Shown piece by piece: positions 25,530 through 33,569 of a stretch of DNA of 64,000 bases; position 1 is the first letter of the stretch, and each line of letters begins with the position of its first letter. The DNA is from Massilia phyllostachyos (GTDB lineage: Bacteria; Pseudomonadota; Gammaproteobacteria; Burkholderiales; Burkholderiaceae_D). The translations under genes were made by a program, and so were the position numbers. The DNA lies in the NCBI RefSeq assembly GCF_021044825.1, contig NZ_JAJNOC010000003.1:310001-374000 (forward strand), written 5' to 3'. Below the pieces are notes generated by a model, which was not told where the DNA came from, ran no database searches, and was given only the letters and a program-made list of their open reading frames with translations.

Positions 25530-26573
25530 ATGAGCATTGTCGACGTAGATGTCCTGCTTCAGGAAGTGGAAGCGGGCATGCCGTGTGGGCCGAACCTGGA
25601 GTACGACCCGCTGTTCCTCGAACTCGAGCAGAACGCCCTCGGCAAGCCTGAAGTCCAGTACGGCAAGACCATCGTTCCGGCCGTCCCGCCGGAGTGGAAG
25701 CTGGTCAAGAAGCAGGCCTTCGAGCTGCTCGGCCGTGCGCGCGACCTGCGGGTCGCGATGCTGCTGCTGCGTAGCCTGCTGGCCCTGCACGCGGTGCCCG
25801 GCTTCGCCGATGGCCTCAGGCTGATCGAGCGCCTGGTCGAGGAGCGCTGGGACAGCGTCCATCCACAGCTGGACCCGGACGACGACAACGACCCGACCCT
25901 GCGCCTGAATTCGCTGGCCACCCTGGTCGACCCGGCCTCGATCATCCGCGACCTCAAGGACACCGCCTTCATCCAGCTGCCCAACCTGGGACCGCTGTCG
26001 GTGCGCGTGCTGGAGATCGCGAACGGCGAGACGACGCCGCCCGCGGGCCAGGCGGCGATCGCCCCGGCCTCGATCGAGGCCGCGCTGCGCGACGTGCGGC
26101 CGGAAGCCATGCTGGAATCGGCGCAGGCGGTCGGCGCGGCGCACGACAGCGTGGCCAATCTCGAAGCGCTGCTGGCGCGCCAGGTCGGCGCCGCGAATGC
26201 GATCGACCTAGGACTCCTGAAACGCCAGCTGCGCCGCATGCGCGACCTGCTGGCGCCCCACCTGCCGCAAACGGAAGAGGCCACGGACATGGCGGACGCC
26301 CCGATTTCCGATGAAGCCGCCGCGCCGGCCGCCGCGACCGCGGCCGCAGCGCCGGCCCCGATCTCCGGCGAGATTAACAGCCGCGCCGACGTGGTGCGCA
26401 TGCTCGACAAGATCCTCGTCTACTACCAGCGCAACGAACCCTCCAGCCCCGTGCCGATGCTGATCGAGCGCGCCAAGCGGCTGGCACCCAAGAACTTCTT
26501 TGAAATCATGGAAGAACTGGCGCCCGAGAGCGTCAACCAGCTGAAGATCCTGCGCGGTCCCGAAGCAGCCTGA
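25530..26573 (+). CDS. tssA: T6SS cap/baseplate-associated protein TssA
   Basis: A 347-residue protein of the ImpA family. The N-terminal ImpA domain is at residues 1-130 (VEAGMPCGPNLEYDPLFLEL, PEWKLVKKQAFELLGRARDL). An Ala/Pro-rich linker (about 255-290) leads to a C-terminal segment (VVRMLDKILVYYQRNEPSSP and MLIERAKRLAPKNFFEIMEEL) typical of the shorter TssA class. It helps to dock the baseplate and prime sheath and tube polymerisation in the cytoplasm. The start at 25530 is chosen because homology begins there; an in-frame ATG exists at 25467. It is the first gene of the locus and is followed by tssB after 99 bases. Confidence 0.92.
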   Translation: MSIVDVDVLLQEVEAGMPCGPNLEYDPLFLELEQNALGKPEVQYGKTIVPAVPPEWKLVKKQAFELLGRARDLRVAMLLLRSLLALHAVPGFADGLRLIERLVEERWDSVHPQLDPDDDNDPTLRLNSLATLVDPASIIRDLKDTAFIQLPNLGPLSVRVLEIANGETTPPAGQAAIAPASIEAALRDVRPEAMLESAQAVGAAHDSVANLEALLARQVGAANAIDLGLLKRQLRRMRDLLAPHLPQTEEATDMADAPISDEAAAPAAATAAAAPAPISGEINSRADVVRMLDKILVYYQRNEPSSPVPMLIERAKRLAPKNFFEIMEELAPESVNQLKILRGPEAA

Positions 26574-26672
26574 CTCGTAGCACCAGCCGTCGCTGCAGCA
26601 CCTGCATCACCTTCGCATCGCGCGTCTTCGTTCCAGCATCAAGCCGTGTAGTCCAATCTGAAGGAGTCAATC

Positions 26673-27185
26673 GTGGGGAAAGAGAGTAGCCAGAAGTTCA
26701 TCGCGCGCAACCGTGCGCCGCGTGTGCAGATCGAGTACGACGTCGAGGTCTATGGCGCCGAGAAGAAGGTCCAGCTGCCTTTCGTGATGGGCGTGCTGTC
26801 CGACCTGTCCGGCCAGCCGGCCGACCCGCAGGCGCCGGTCGCGGACCGCAAGTTCCTCGACATCGACGTCGACAACTTCGACGAGCGCCTCAAGGCCATG
26901 AAGCCGCGCGTCGCGGTGCAGGTGCCGAACACCCTGACCGGCGAAGGGAATATGGCGGTCGACCTGACCTTCGAAAGCATGGACGACTTCACCCCGGCCG
27001 CGATCGCGCGCAAGGTCGAGTCGCTCAACAAGCTGCTCGAAGCACGCGGCCAGCTGGCCAACCTGATGACCTACATGGACGGCAAGACCGGCGCCGAGGA
27101 CTTGATCGGCAAGCTGCTGGCAGAGCCGGCCCTGATGCAGGCGCTGACCTCGGCGCCGAAGCCCGTCGACGAAGCCACCCAATAA
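26673..27185 (+). CDS. tssB: T6SS contractile sheath small subunit TssB
   Basis: A 170-residue VipA/ImpB protein. It begins SSQKFIARNRAPRVQIEYDV and has LPFVMGVLSDLSGQP and FLDIDVDNFDERL as in the family. It forms the sheath heterodimer with TssC around the Hcp tube. The start is a GTG with AAGGAG 7 bases upstream. It lies 29 bases before tssC. Confidence 0.96.
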   Translation: MGKESSQKFIARNRAPRVQIEYDVEVYGAEKKVQLPFVMGVLSDLSGQPADPQAPVADRKFLDIDVDNFDERLKAMKPRVAVQVPNTLTGEGNMAVDLTFESMDDFTPAAIARKVESLNKLLEARGQLANLMTYMDGKTGAEDLIGKLLAEPALMQALTSAPKPVDEATQ

Positions 27186-27214
27186 GCCGAGACCCAATCC
27201 TAGGGAGAACCACG

Positions 27215-28702
27215 ATGTCCGAAGCACTCGCAGAAGTACAGAAGGAATCCGGCACGCTCGAAATGAGCGACTTCGGGGCCCTGCTGCAGAAGGAATTCAA
27301 GCCGCAGTCCGACAAGGCCAAGGAATCGGTCGAAGTCGCGGTGCGCACCCTGGCCGAGCAGGCGCTCGCCGGCACCAACCTGGTGTCGGGCGACGTGCTG
27401 GCCACCATCCAGAGCCTGATCGCGGCGCTCGACAAGAAGCTCACCGAGCAGATCAACCTGATCATGCACACCGAGGAGTTCCAGAGCGTCGAAAGCGCCT
27501 GGCGCGGCCTGCACTACCTGGTGAACAACACGGAAACGGACGAGATGCTCAAGATCCGCGTGCTGAACATCTCGAAGAACGAGCTGGCCAAGTCGCTGAA
27601 AAAATTCAAGGGCACGGCCTGGGACCAGAGCCCGCTGTTCAAGAAGATGTACGAGGAAGAGTACGGCCAGTTCGGCGGTGAGCCCTTCGGCTCGATCGTG
27701 GCCGACTACTACTTCGACAACAGCGCTCCCGACGTCGAGCTGCTGACGTCGATGGCGAAGATCTCGGCGGCCGCCCACGCGCCCCTGATCACCGGCGCCG
27801 CGCCGTCGGTCATGCTGATGGAATCGTGGAACGAGCTGGCCAACCCGCGCGACTTGACCAAGATTTTCCAGACCCCGGAACACGCCGCCTGGCGCTCCTT
27901 CCGCGAGTCCGAGGATTCGCGCTACGTGGGCCTGGCCATGCCGCGCTTCCTGGCGCGCCAGCCCTACGGCGCCAAGACCGATCCGGTGGAAGCCTTCGAC
28001 TTCGAGGAAGACACCAGCGCCCCCGGCTCGAAGGACTACGCCTGGGCCAACGCGGCCTACGCGATGGCGGTGAACATCAACCGCTCGTTCAAGGAATACG
28101 GCTGGTGCTCGCGCATCCGCGGCATCGAGTCCGGCGGCGCGGTCGAAGGCCTGCCGGTGCACGCCTTCCCGACCGACGACGGCGGCGTGGCGATGCAGTG
28201 CCCGACCGAGATCGCGATCTCCGACCGGCGCGAAGCGGAACTGGCGGCCAACGGCTTCATGCCGCTGGTGCACAAGAAGAACACCGACTTCGCCGCCTTC
28301 ATCGGCGCCCAGTCGATGCACAAGCCGGCCGAGTACGACGACCCGGACGCCAGCGCCAACGCCAACCTGGCTGCGCGCCTGCCGTATCTGTTCGCGACCT
28401 GCCGCTTCGCCCACTACCTGAAGTGCATCGTGCGCGACAAGGTCGGCTCCTTCAAGGAACGCGCCGACATGCAGCGCTGGCTGCAGTCCTGGATCATCAA
28501 GTACGTCGACGGCGACCCGGTCAACTCGAGCGAAAGCACCAAGGCGCGCAAGCCGCTGGCCGCCGCCGAAGTGGTGGTCGAGGAGATCGAGGGCAATCCC
28601 GGCTACTACAGCTCCAAGTTCTTCCTGCGTCCGCACTACCAGCTCGAAGGCCTGACGGTGTCGCTGCGCTTGGTGTCGAAGCTGCCGTCGGCCAAGGGCT
28701 GA
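27215..28702 (+). CDS. tssC: T6SS contractile sheath large subunit TssC
   Basis: A 495-residue VipB/ImpC protein. Family blocks include ESAWRGLHYLVNNTETDEML, FGSIVADYYFDNSAPDVELL, PRFLARQPYG, WANAAYAMAVNINRSF and the C-terminal YYSSKFFLRPHYQLEGL. The N-terminal strand inserts into neighbouring subunits in known sheaths. Length is normal. A palindromic hairpin and 102 non-coding bases separate it from hcp. Confidence 0.97.
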   Translation: MSEALAEVQKESGTLEMSDFGALLQKEFKPQSDKAKESVEVAVRTLAEQALAGTNLVSGDVLATIQSLIAALDKKLTEQINLIMHTEEFQSVESAWRGLHYLVNNTETDEMLKIRVLNISKNELAKSLKKFKGTAWDQSPLFKKMYEEEYGQFGGEPFGSIVADYYFDNSAPDVELLTSMAKISAAAHAPLITGAAPSVMLMESWNELANPRDLTKIFQTPEHAAWRSFRESEDSRYVGLAMPRFLARQPYGAKTDPVEAFDFEEDTSAPGSKDYAWANAAYAMAVNINRSFKEYGWCSRIRGIESGGAVEGLPVHAFPTDDGGVAMQCPTEIAISDRREAELAANGFMPLVHKKNTDFAAFIGAQSMHKPAEYDDPDASANANLAARLPYLFATCRFAHYLKCIVRDKVGSFKERADMQRWLQSWIIKYVDGDPVNSSESTKARKPLAAAEVVVEEIEGNPGYYSSKFFLRPHYQLEGLTVSLRLVSKLPSAKG

Positions 28703-28739
28703 TCCATCGATTCACCTCAGCGGTTCACGTAGCACAGCG

Positions 28740-28759
28740 CGGGCAAGCCGGCTTGCCCG
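28740..28759. repeat. 20-bp perfect palindrome between tssC and hcp
   Basis: CGGGCAAGCCGGCTTGCCCG is its own reverse complement and resembles the GGGCAAG...CTTGCCC hairpin in the repeat at 51989-52088. It lies 37 bases after the tssC stop and 45 bases before hcp. It could be a small REP-type element or an mRNA processing or stability hairpin that sets hcp apart. Confidence 0.55.
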
Positions 28760-28804
28760 TTCACTCACATCGCCGGCGCAGTCCGGCAACCAAGGAGAAA
28801 TGCA

Positions 28805-29314
28805 ATGGCATTGGATATGTTCATCAACATGGGCGAAACCATCAAGGGCGAATCGGCGGATGCTACCCGTTCGGCCAAGGGCGACATCGACGTCCTGGCC
28901 TGGAGCTGGGGCATGTCGCAGTCCGGCACCACCCACATGGGCGGCGGCGGCGGCGCGGGCAAGGCCAACTTCCAGGACGTGAGCTTCACCAAGTACGTCG
29001 ATGCGTCGACCCACGCGATCATGACCGCCCTGGCCAAAGGCACCCACATCCCGAAAGTGCAGCTGCTGGTGCGCAAGGCCGGCGAAGGCCAGAAGGACTA
29101 CATGCACATTATCATGCAGGAAGTCCTGGTGACCTCGCTCTCGACCGGCGGCAGCGGCGGCGAAGACCGCCTGACCGAGAACGTGACCCTGAACTTCGCC
29201 AAGGTCACCTTCGGCTACAAGCCGCAGACGGAAGCAGGCGCCCTCGAAGCGGTCAAGCCGTTCGCATGGGACATCGCCGGCAACGTCGCCGGCACCGCCG
29301 AAGACGTGGTCTGA
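28805..29314 (+). CDS. hcp: T6SS inner tube protein Hcp (TssD)
   Basis: A 169-residue Hcp that forms hexameric rings stacked into the secreted tube. It begins MALDMFINMGETIKGESADA and contains DIDVLAWSWGMSQ, KYVDASTHAIMTALAKGTHI and the MQEVLVTSLSTGGSGGEDRL strand region. AAGGAG stands before the ATG. Flanking hairpins (28740-28759 and 29329-29349) suggest that hcp mRNA is handled separately, as expected for the most abundant component. Confidence 0.96.
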   Translation: MALDMFINMGETIKGESADATRSAKGDIDVLAWSWGMSQSGTTHMGGGGGAGKANFQDVSFTKYVDASTHAIMTALAKGTHIPKVQLLVRKAGEGQKDYMHIIMQEVLVTSLSTGGSGGEDRLTENVTLNFAKVTFGYKPQTEAGALEAVKPFAWDIAGNVAGTAEDVV

Positions 29315-29328
29315 CGCGAGCCCAGCCC

Positions 29329-29349
29329 GGCGGCCCCCTGGGGGCCGCC
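29329..29349 (+). terminator. hairpin after hcp (partial terminator candidate)
   Basis: A 9-bp perfect inverted repeat, GGCGGCCCC (29329-29337) and its complement (29341-29349), with a CTG loop, followed by a pyrimidine-rich CCTTACTTCTTTT. It starts 15 bases after the hcp stop. It may terminate part of the transcripts, giving high hcp and lower downstream expression. Confidence 0.5.
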
Positions 29350-29380
29350 CCTTACTTCTTTTCCAACCCGGGGATATGCC

Positions 29381-30166
29381 ATGCAAGCGCAAGCCTTGAT
29401 CAAGGAAGGCAAACTGGCCGAGGCGCTCGCCGCGCTGCAGGGCCAGGTCCGCAGCGAAGCATCGAACGCCAGGCATCGCATCTTCCTGTTCCAGCTTCTG
29501 GCCGTGATGGGGCAGTGGGGCCGCGCCCTGACCCAGCTGAACGTGGCGGGCGAACTCGACGCCACCGCGCTGGCCATGGTGCAGACCTACCGCGAAGCGA
29601 TCCAGTGCGAGGCGCTGCGCGCCGAGATCTTCGCAGGGAAACGCGCGCCGCTGATCTTCGGCGAACCGCAGGACTGGCTCGGCCTGCTGGTCGAGGCATT
29701 GCGTATCGAAACCGCCGACCCGGCCGGCGCCGCCGCCCTGCGCGAGCAGGCCTACGAGGCCGCGCCCACAACGAGCGGCAGCATCGACGGCGCAGCCTTC
29801 GCCTGGCTGATGGATGCCGACCGGCGCCTCGGCCCGGTGCTGGAAGCCGTCGTCAACGGCCGCTATTTCTGGATTCCCTTCAGCCGCATCGCGAAGATCG
29901 AGATCGATGCGCCGAGCGACCTGCGCGACACCGTCTGGACCGCCGCCACCTTCACCTGGGCGAATGGCGCGCAGGCGGTCGGCCTGATCCCCACCCGCTA
30001 CGACGGCAGCGCAGAGAGCCCGGACGACGCCGTCCGGCTGGCGCGCCGCACCGAGTGGGAGGGCGAGCGCGGGCTGGGCCAGCGCATGTTCGCCAGCGAC
30101 AGCGCCGACTACGCCCTGATGGACGTGCGCGCGATCGCCTTCGATGCCGCCGAATCCCATGGCTGA
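29381..30166 (+). CDS. tagJ: T6SS accessory protein TagJ (ImpE family)
   Basis: A 261-residue ImpE-family protein. The N-terminal TPR-like helices (ALIKEGKLAEALAALQGQVR, HRIFLFQLLAVMGQWGRALT) are followed by the ImpE beta-rich C-terminal part (GRYFWIPFSRIAKIEIDAPS, LRDTVWTAATFTWANG). In Pseudomonas aeruginosa TagJ binds the N-terminus of the sheath protein TssB and is non-essential. Its presence together with TagF, FHA protein, kinase and phosphatase points to the H1-like (i3-type) class. The end overlaps tssE. Confidence 0.9.
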   Translation: MQAQALIKEGKLAEALAALQGQVRSEASNARHRIFLFQLLAVMGQWGRALTQLNVAGELDATALAMVQTYREAIQCEALRAEIFAGKRAPLIFGEPQDWLGLLVEALRIETADPAGAAALREQAYEAAPTTSGSIDGAAFAWLMDADRRLGPVLEAVVNGRYFWIPFSRIAKIEIDAPSDLRDTVWTAATFTWANGAQAVGLIPTRYDGSAESPDDAVRLARRTEWEGERGLGQRMFASDSADYALMDVRAIAFDAAESHG

Positions 30167-30671
30167 ACTGGCGCCGCGCGAACGCCTGCAGCCTTCGCTG
30201 CTGGACCGGCTGACCGACGACGAGCCGGAACAGCAGATGGAGGCGCGCGAGCGCCGCATCATGTCGATGCGCAGTTTGCGCGAAGGCGTGCTGCGCGACC
30301 TGGCATGGCTGCTCAACACCACCAACCTGCTGTCGGTCAGCGCGGATTCGAACACCCGGCGCCTGCCGCACCTGGCCTGCTCGGTGCTCAACTACGGCAT
30401 GCCCGACATCTCGGGCGCTTCGCTTGCGGGCATGAACACGAGCGACCTCGAACGGGCGATCCGCCAGGCGATCTGGGACTTCGAGCCGCGCCTGATCCGC
30501 TCCTCGGTGCAGGTCAAGGCCGCCAAGTCCGATAGCATCACCAAGATCACCTTCGAGATCGAGGCCGACATGTGGGCCCAGCCCTACCCGGAGCGGCTGT
30601 ACATCAAGACCGAACTCGACCTCGACCAGGCGCACATCAGCCTGTCCGAATCCGCAGGCAGGCGGCCATGA
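30159..30671 (+). CDS. tssE: T6SS baseplate protein TssE (gp25-like)
   Basis: A 170-residue gp25-like baseplate protein. Family features are LQPSLLDRLTDDEPEQ near the N-terminus, SLREGVLRDLAWLLNTTNL, VLNYGMPDISG and the Glu-containing AIWDFEPRLIRSSVQVK. ATG 30159 overlaps the tagJ end by 8 bases; ATG 30144 is an alternative adding five residues. The stop overlaps the tssF start (ATGA). Confidence 0.93.
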   Translation: MAELAPRERLQPSLLDRLTDDEPEQQMEARERRIMSMRSLREGVLRDLAWLLNTTNLLSVSADSNTRRLPHLACSVLNYGMPDISGASLAGMNTSDLERAIRQAIWDFEPRLIRSSVQVKAAKSDSITKITFEIEADMWAQPYPERLYIKTELDLDQAHISLSESAGRRP

Positions 30672-32557
30672 CCAATCCACGCCTGCTGCGCTACTACAGC
30701 CAGGAACTGCAGCACCTGCGCGAAGTGGGCGGCGAGTTTGCGGCCCAATATCCAAAGGTCGCGGGCCGCCTCGGCCTGGAAGGCTTCGACTGCGCCGACC
30801 CCTACGTCGAGCGCCTGCTGGAAGGCTTTTCCTTCCTGACCGCGCGCGTGCAGATGAAGATCGACGCCGAGTTCCCGCGCTTCACCCAGCACCTGTCCGA
30901 GATCGTCTACCCGCATTTCCTGGCGCCGACGCCGTCGATGGCGATCGTGCAGCTGCAGCCGGACCTCTCCAACCCGGCGCTGAACGCCGGCTACCAGATC
31001 CCGCGCGGCAGCGGCATGCGCAGCGTGCTGGGCAAGGACGACGTCACCGCCTGCGAGTACCGCAGCGCCCACGCGCTCACCCTGTGGCCGATCGAACTGG
31101 CGGAAGCGCGCTTCTTCACCCACGGCGGCAGCATTGCTGGTGTCGATGCCACGCTGCCGCCCGGTGTGAAGGCCGGCTTGCGCCTGCGACTGCGCACCAC
31201 CAACGGCGCACCCTTCGGCAGCCTGGCGCTGGATCGTCTGAGCCTGCACCTGCGCGGCGCCGACGAGCTGCCGGGCCGCATCCTGGAAAAGCTGCTGGGC
31301 GGCGTCGAAGGCGTGCTGGTGCTGCCGCGCCCGGGCGGCGGCGCCAACCCGGCCTGGCACAAGCTGCTGCCGAAAACGGCGCTGCACCCGCGCGGCTTCC
31401 ACGAGGACGATGCGCTACTGCCGAGCGGTCAGCGCAGTTACCAGGGCTACCGCCTGCTGCAGGAATACTTTGCCTTCGCCCAGCGTTTCCTGTTCGTCGA
31501 GGTGAGCAGCCTCGGACCGGCGGTGCGCGCCTGTGCGGAATCCGAGCTGGAGATCGTCATCCTCCTGAACCGCGGCGACGCGCGCCTCGAACAGACCCTG
31601 GACGCCGGCCACTTCGCGCTCAACTGCACGCCAGTCGTCAACCTGTTCCAGCGCCGCGCCGACCGCATCAACCTGTCGGGCGAGCAGTACGAATACCACG
31701 TGCTGGTGGACCGCACCCGGCCGATGGACTTCGAGGTGCACGCCATCGACAGCGTCACCGGCTACGGCAGCGGGGCGGATGCGGAACAAAGCTTCCAGCC
31801 GCTCTACAGCGCGCGCGACCTGGGCGGCGCAGGGCCGCAGGGGGCGTTCTACCAGGTGCGCCGCGAGCCGCGCGTGGTGTCGCAGCGCCAGCGCATGCGC
31901 GGGCCGCGCTCGTCCTATGTCGGCAGCGAGACCTTCATCGCCATCGTCGATGCCAGCGAGGCGCCGTATCGCCACAGCCTGCGCCAGCTCGGCCTGAACG
32001 TCTGGTGCACCAACCGCGACCTGCCGCTGTCGATGCCGCTGGGCGTCGGCAAGACCGATTTCATCCTGGACGACGGCGGGCCGGTGCTGGCGATCCGCGT
32101 GCTGGGCGGCCCCAGCCAGCCCTTGCCCTCGTTCGCGGAAGGGGCGGTGGCCTGGCGCCTGATCAACCAGCTGTCGCTGAACTACCTGTCCTTGGTGGAT
32201 AGCGATCCGGACCGCGGCGCGCACGCGCTGCGCGAGCTGCTGGCGCTGTACTGCCACCCGCTCGATTCGAGCAGCCAGCGCCAGGTCGAGGGCGTGCGTT
32301 CGGTATCCGCGAAAGCGATCACGCGGCGCATGCCGACGCCGGGCCCGATCACCTTCGGGCGCGGGCTGGAGATCACGGTCACGATGGACGACGCGGCCTT
32401 CGAAGGCGCCGGCGCCTTCGTGCTGGGCGGGGTGCTGAGCCACTTCTTCGCCCAGTACGTATCGATCAATGCGTTCACCGAGACCGTGATCCGCACCGTC
32501 GGCCGCGGCGAGATCATGCGCTGGCCGGCGAAGGGAGGCGCATGCGCGATCCTGTAG
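30668..32557 (+). CDS. tssF: T6SS baseplate protein TssF
   Basis: A 629-residue TssF/ImpG protein. It begins with the family-typical LLRYYSQELQHLREVGGEFA and YPKVAGRLGLEGFDCADPYV, then LTARVQMKIDAEFPRFTQHL. The C-terminal part holds SLRQLGLNVWCTNRDLPLSM and VFVLGGVLSHFFAQY-type sequence (positions 31978-32460). It builds the wedge with TssG, TssE and TssK. It overlaps tssE by 4 bases and tssG by 16 bases, so baseplate genes are translationally coupled. Confidence 0.96.
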   Translation: MTNPRLLRYYSQELQHLREVGGEFAAQYPKVAGRLGLEGFDCADPYVERLLEGFSFLTARVQMKIDAEFPRFTQHLSEIVYPHFLAPTPSMAIVQLQPDLSNPALNAGYQIPRGSGMRSVLGKDDVTACEYRSAHALTLWPIELAEARFFTHGGSIAGVDATLPPGVKAGLRLRLRTTNGAPFGSLALDRLSLHLRGADELPGRILEKLLGGVEGVLVLPRPGGGANPAWHKLLPKTALHPRGFHEDDALLPSGQRSYQGYRLLQEYFAFAQRFLFVEVSSLGPAVRACAESELEIVILLNRGDARLEQTLDAGHFALNCTPVVNLFQRRADRINLSGEQYEYHVLVDRTRPMDFEVHAIDSVTGYGSGADAEQSFQPLYSARDLGGAGPQGAFYQVRREPRVVSQRQRMRGPRSSYVGSETFIAIVDASEAPYRHSLRQLGLNVWCTNRDLPLSMPLGVGKTDFILDDGGPVLAIRVLGGPSQPLPSFAEGAVAWRLINQLSLNYLSLVDSDPDRGAHALRELLALYCHPLDSSSQRQVEGVRSVSAKAITRRMPTPGPITFGRGLEITVTMDDAAFEGAGAFVLGGVLSHFFAQYVSINAFTETVIRTVGRGEIMRWPAKGGACAIL

Positions 32558-33549
32558 ACCTCGAGCGCGAGCTGCTGGAAAAGGCCGAGCGCATGGATTT
32601 CTTCCAGATTCTGCGCCTGCTGGAAGCGGCTTATCCCGACAAGCCGCGCATAGGCGCCTCGCTGCGCGCCCGCGACGACGCGGTGCGCTTCGGCCAGGAT
32701 CCGTCGCTGGCCTTCGAGCCGACCGCCATCCGCGCCTACACGCCGGCCAGCGCCGAGGCGCGCGCGCGCCTGGCCGTGAACTTCATCGGCCTGCTCGGCC
32801 CCAACGGCCCGCTGCCGCTGCACCTGACCGAATATGCGCGCGAGCGCGCCCGCAACCAGGGCGACCGCACCCTGGCGGCCTTCCTCGACGTGTTCCACCA
32901 CCGGATCGTCTCGCTGCACTATCGCGCGCGCGCCAGCGCCGAGCCGGCGATCAGCCTGGACCGGCCGGAGAGCGACCGCTTCGGCGACTACGTCGGCAGC
33001 CTGTTCGGCATCGGCAGTCCGGCCTTGCGGGACCGCGACGAGATCGGCGACTTCGCCAAGCTGCACTTCGCCGGCCTGATGGCGAACCAGCGCCGCCCGG
33101 CCGCCGGCCTGGTGACGATCCTGCGCGCCTACTTCAAGCTGCCGGTCGAGATCGAGCAGTTCGTCGGCCACTGGATGAAGATCCCGTCGGACGGCCAGAC
33201 CCGCATCGGCATGCAGGACCGCGGCAACCGGCTGGGCAGCTCGGCGGTGCTGGGCCGCAGCGTGTGGGATTGCCAGCACAAGTTCCGCCTCGTGATCGGC
33301 CCGCTCGACTACACCGATTACCAGCGCATGCTGCCGGGCGGCGACAGCATGCGCCGCCTGCTGGCCTGGATCCGCAACTACGCCGGCCTGGTGCTCGACT
33401 GGGACGTGCGCCTGGTGCTGGAGCAGCAGGAAATCCCGCGCCTGGCGCTGGGCGCGCGCCGCCTGGGCTGGACCACCTTCCTCGCGAGCGCGCCGGCGAC
33501 GCGCGACTCGCATCAACTCTTGATCAACCCGACAGCCTTCGCTGGCTGA
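32542..33549 (+). CDS. tssG: T6SS baseplate protein TssG
   Basis: A 335-residue TssG/ImpH protein. Typical segments are MDFFQILRLLEAAYPDKPRI, VNFIGLLGPNGPLPLHLTEY, FLDVFHHRIVSLHYRA and RLLAWIRNYAGLVLDWDVRL. It bridges TssF and TssK in the wedge. It starts inside tssF (16-base overlap) and is followed by clpV after 20 bases. Confidence 0.95.
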   Translation: MRDPVDLERELLEKAERMDFFQILRLLEAAYPDKPRIGASLRARDDAVRFGQDPSLAFEPTAIRAYTPASAEARARLAVNFIGLLGPNGPLPLHLTEYARERARNQGDRTLAAFLDVFHHRIVSLHYRARASAEPAISLDRPESDRFGDYVGSLFGIGSPALRDRDEIGDFAKLHFAGLMANQRRPAAGLVTILRAYFKLPVEIEQFVGHWMKIPSDGQTRIGMQDRGNRLGSSAVLGRSVWDCQHKFRLVIGPLDYTDYQRMLPGGDSMRRLLAWIRNYAGLVLDWDVRLVLEQQEIPRLALGARRLGWTTFLASAPATRDSHQLLINPTAFAG

Positions 33550-33569
33550 TCACCACGAAAGACCTGACC

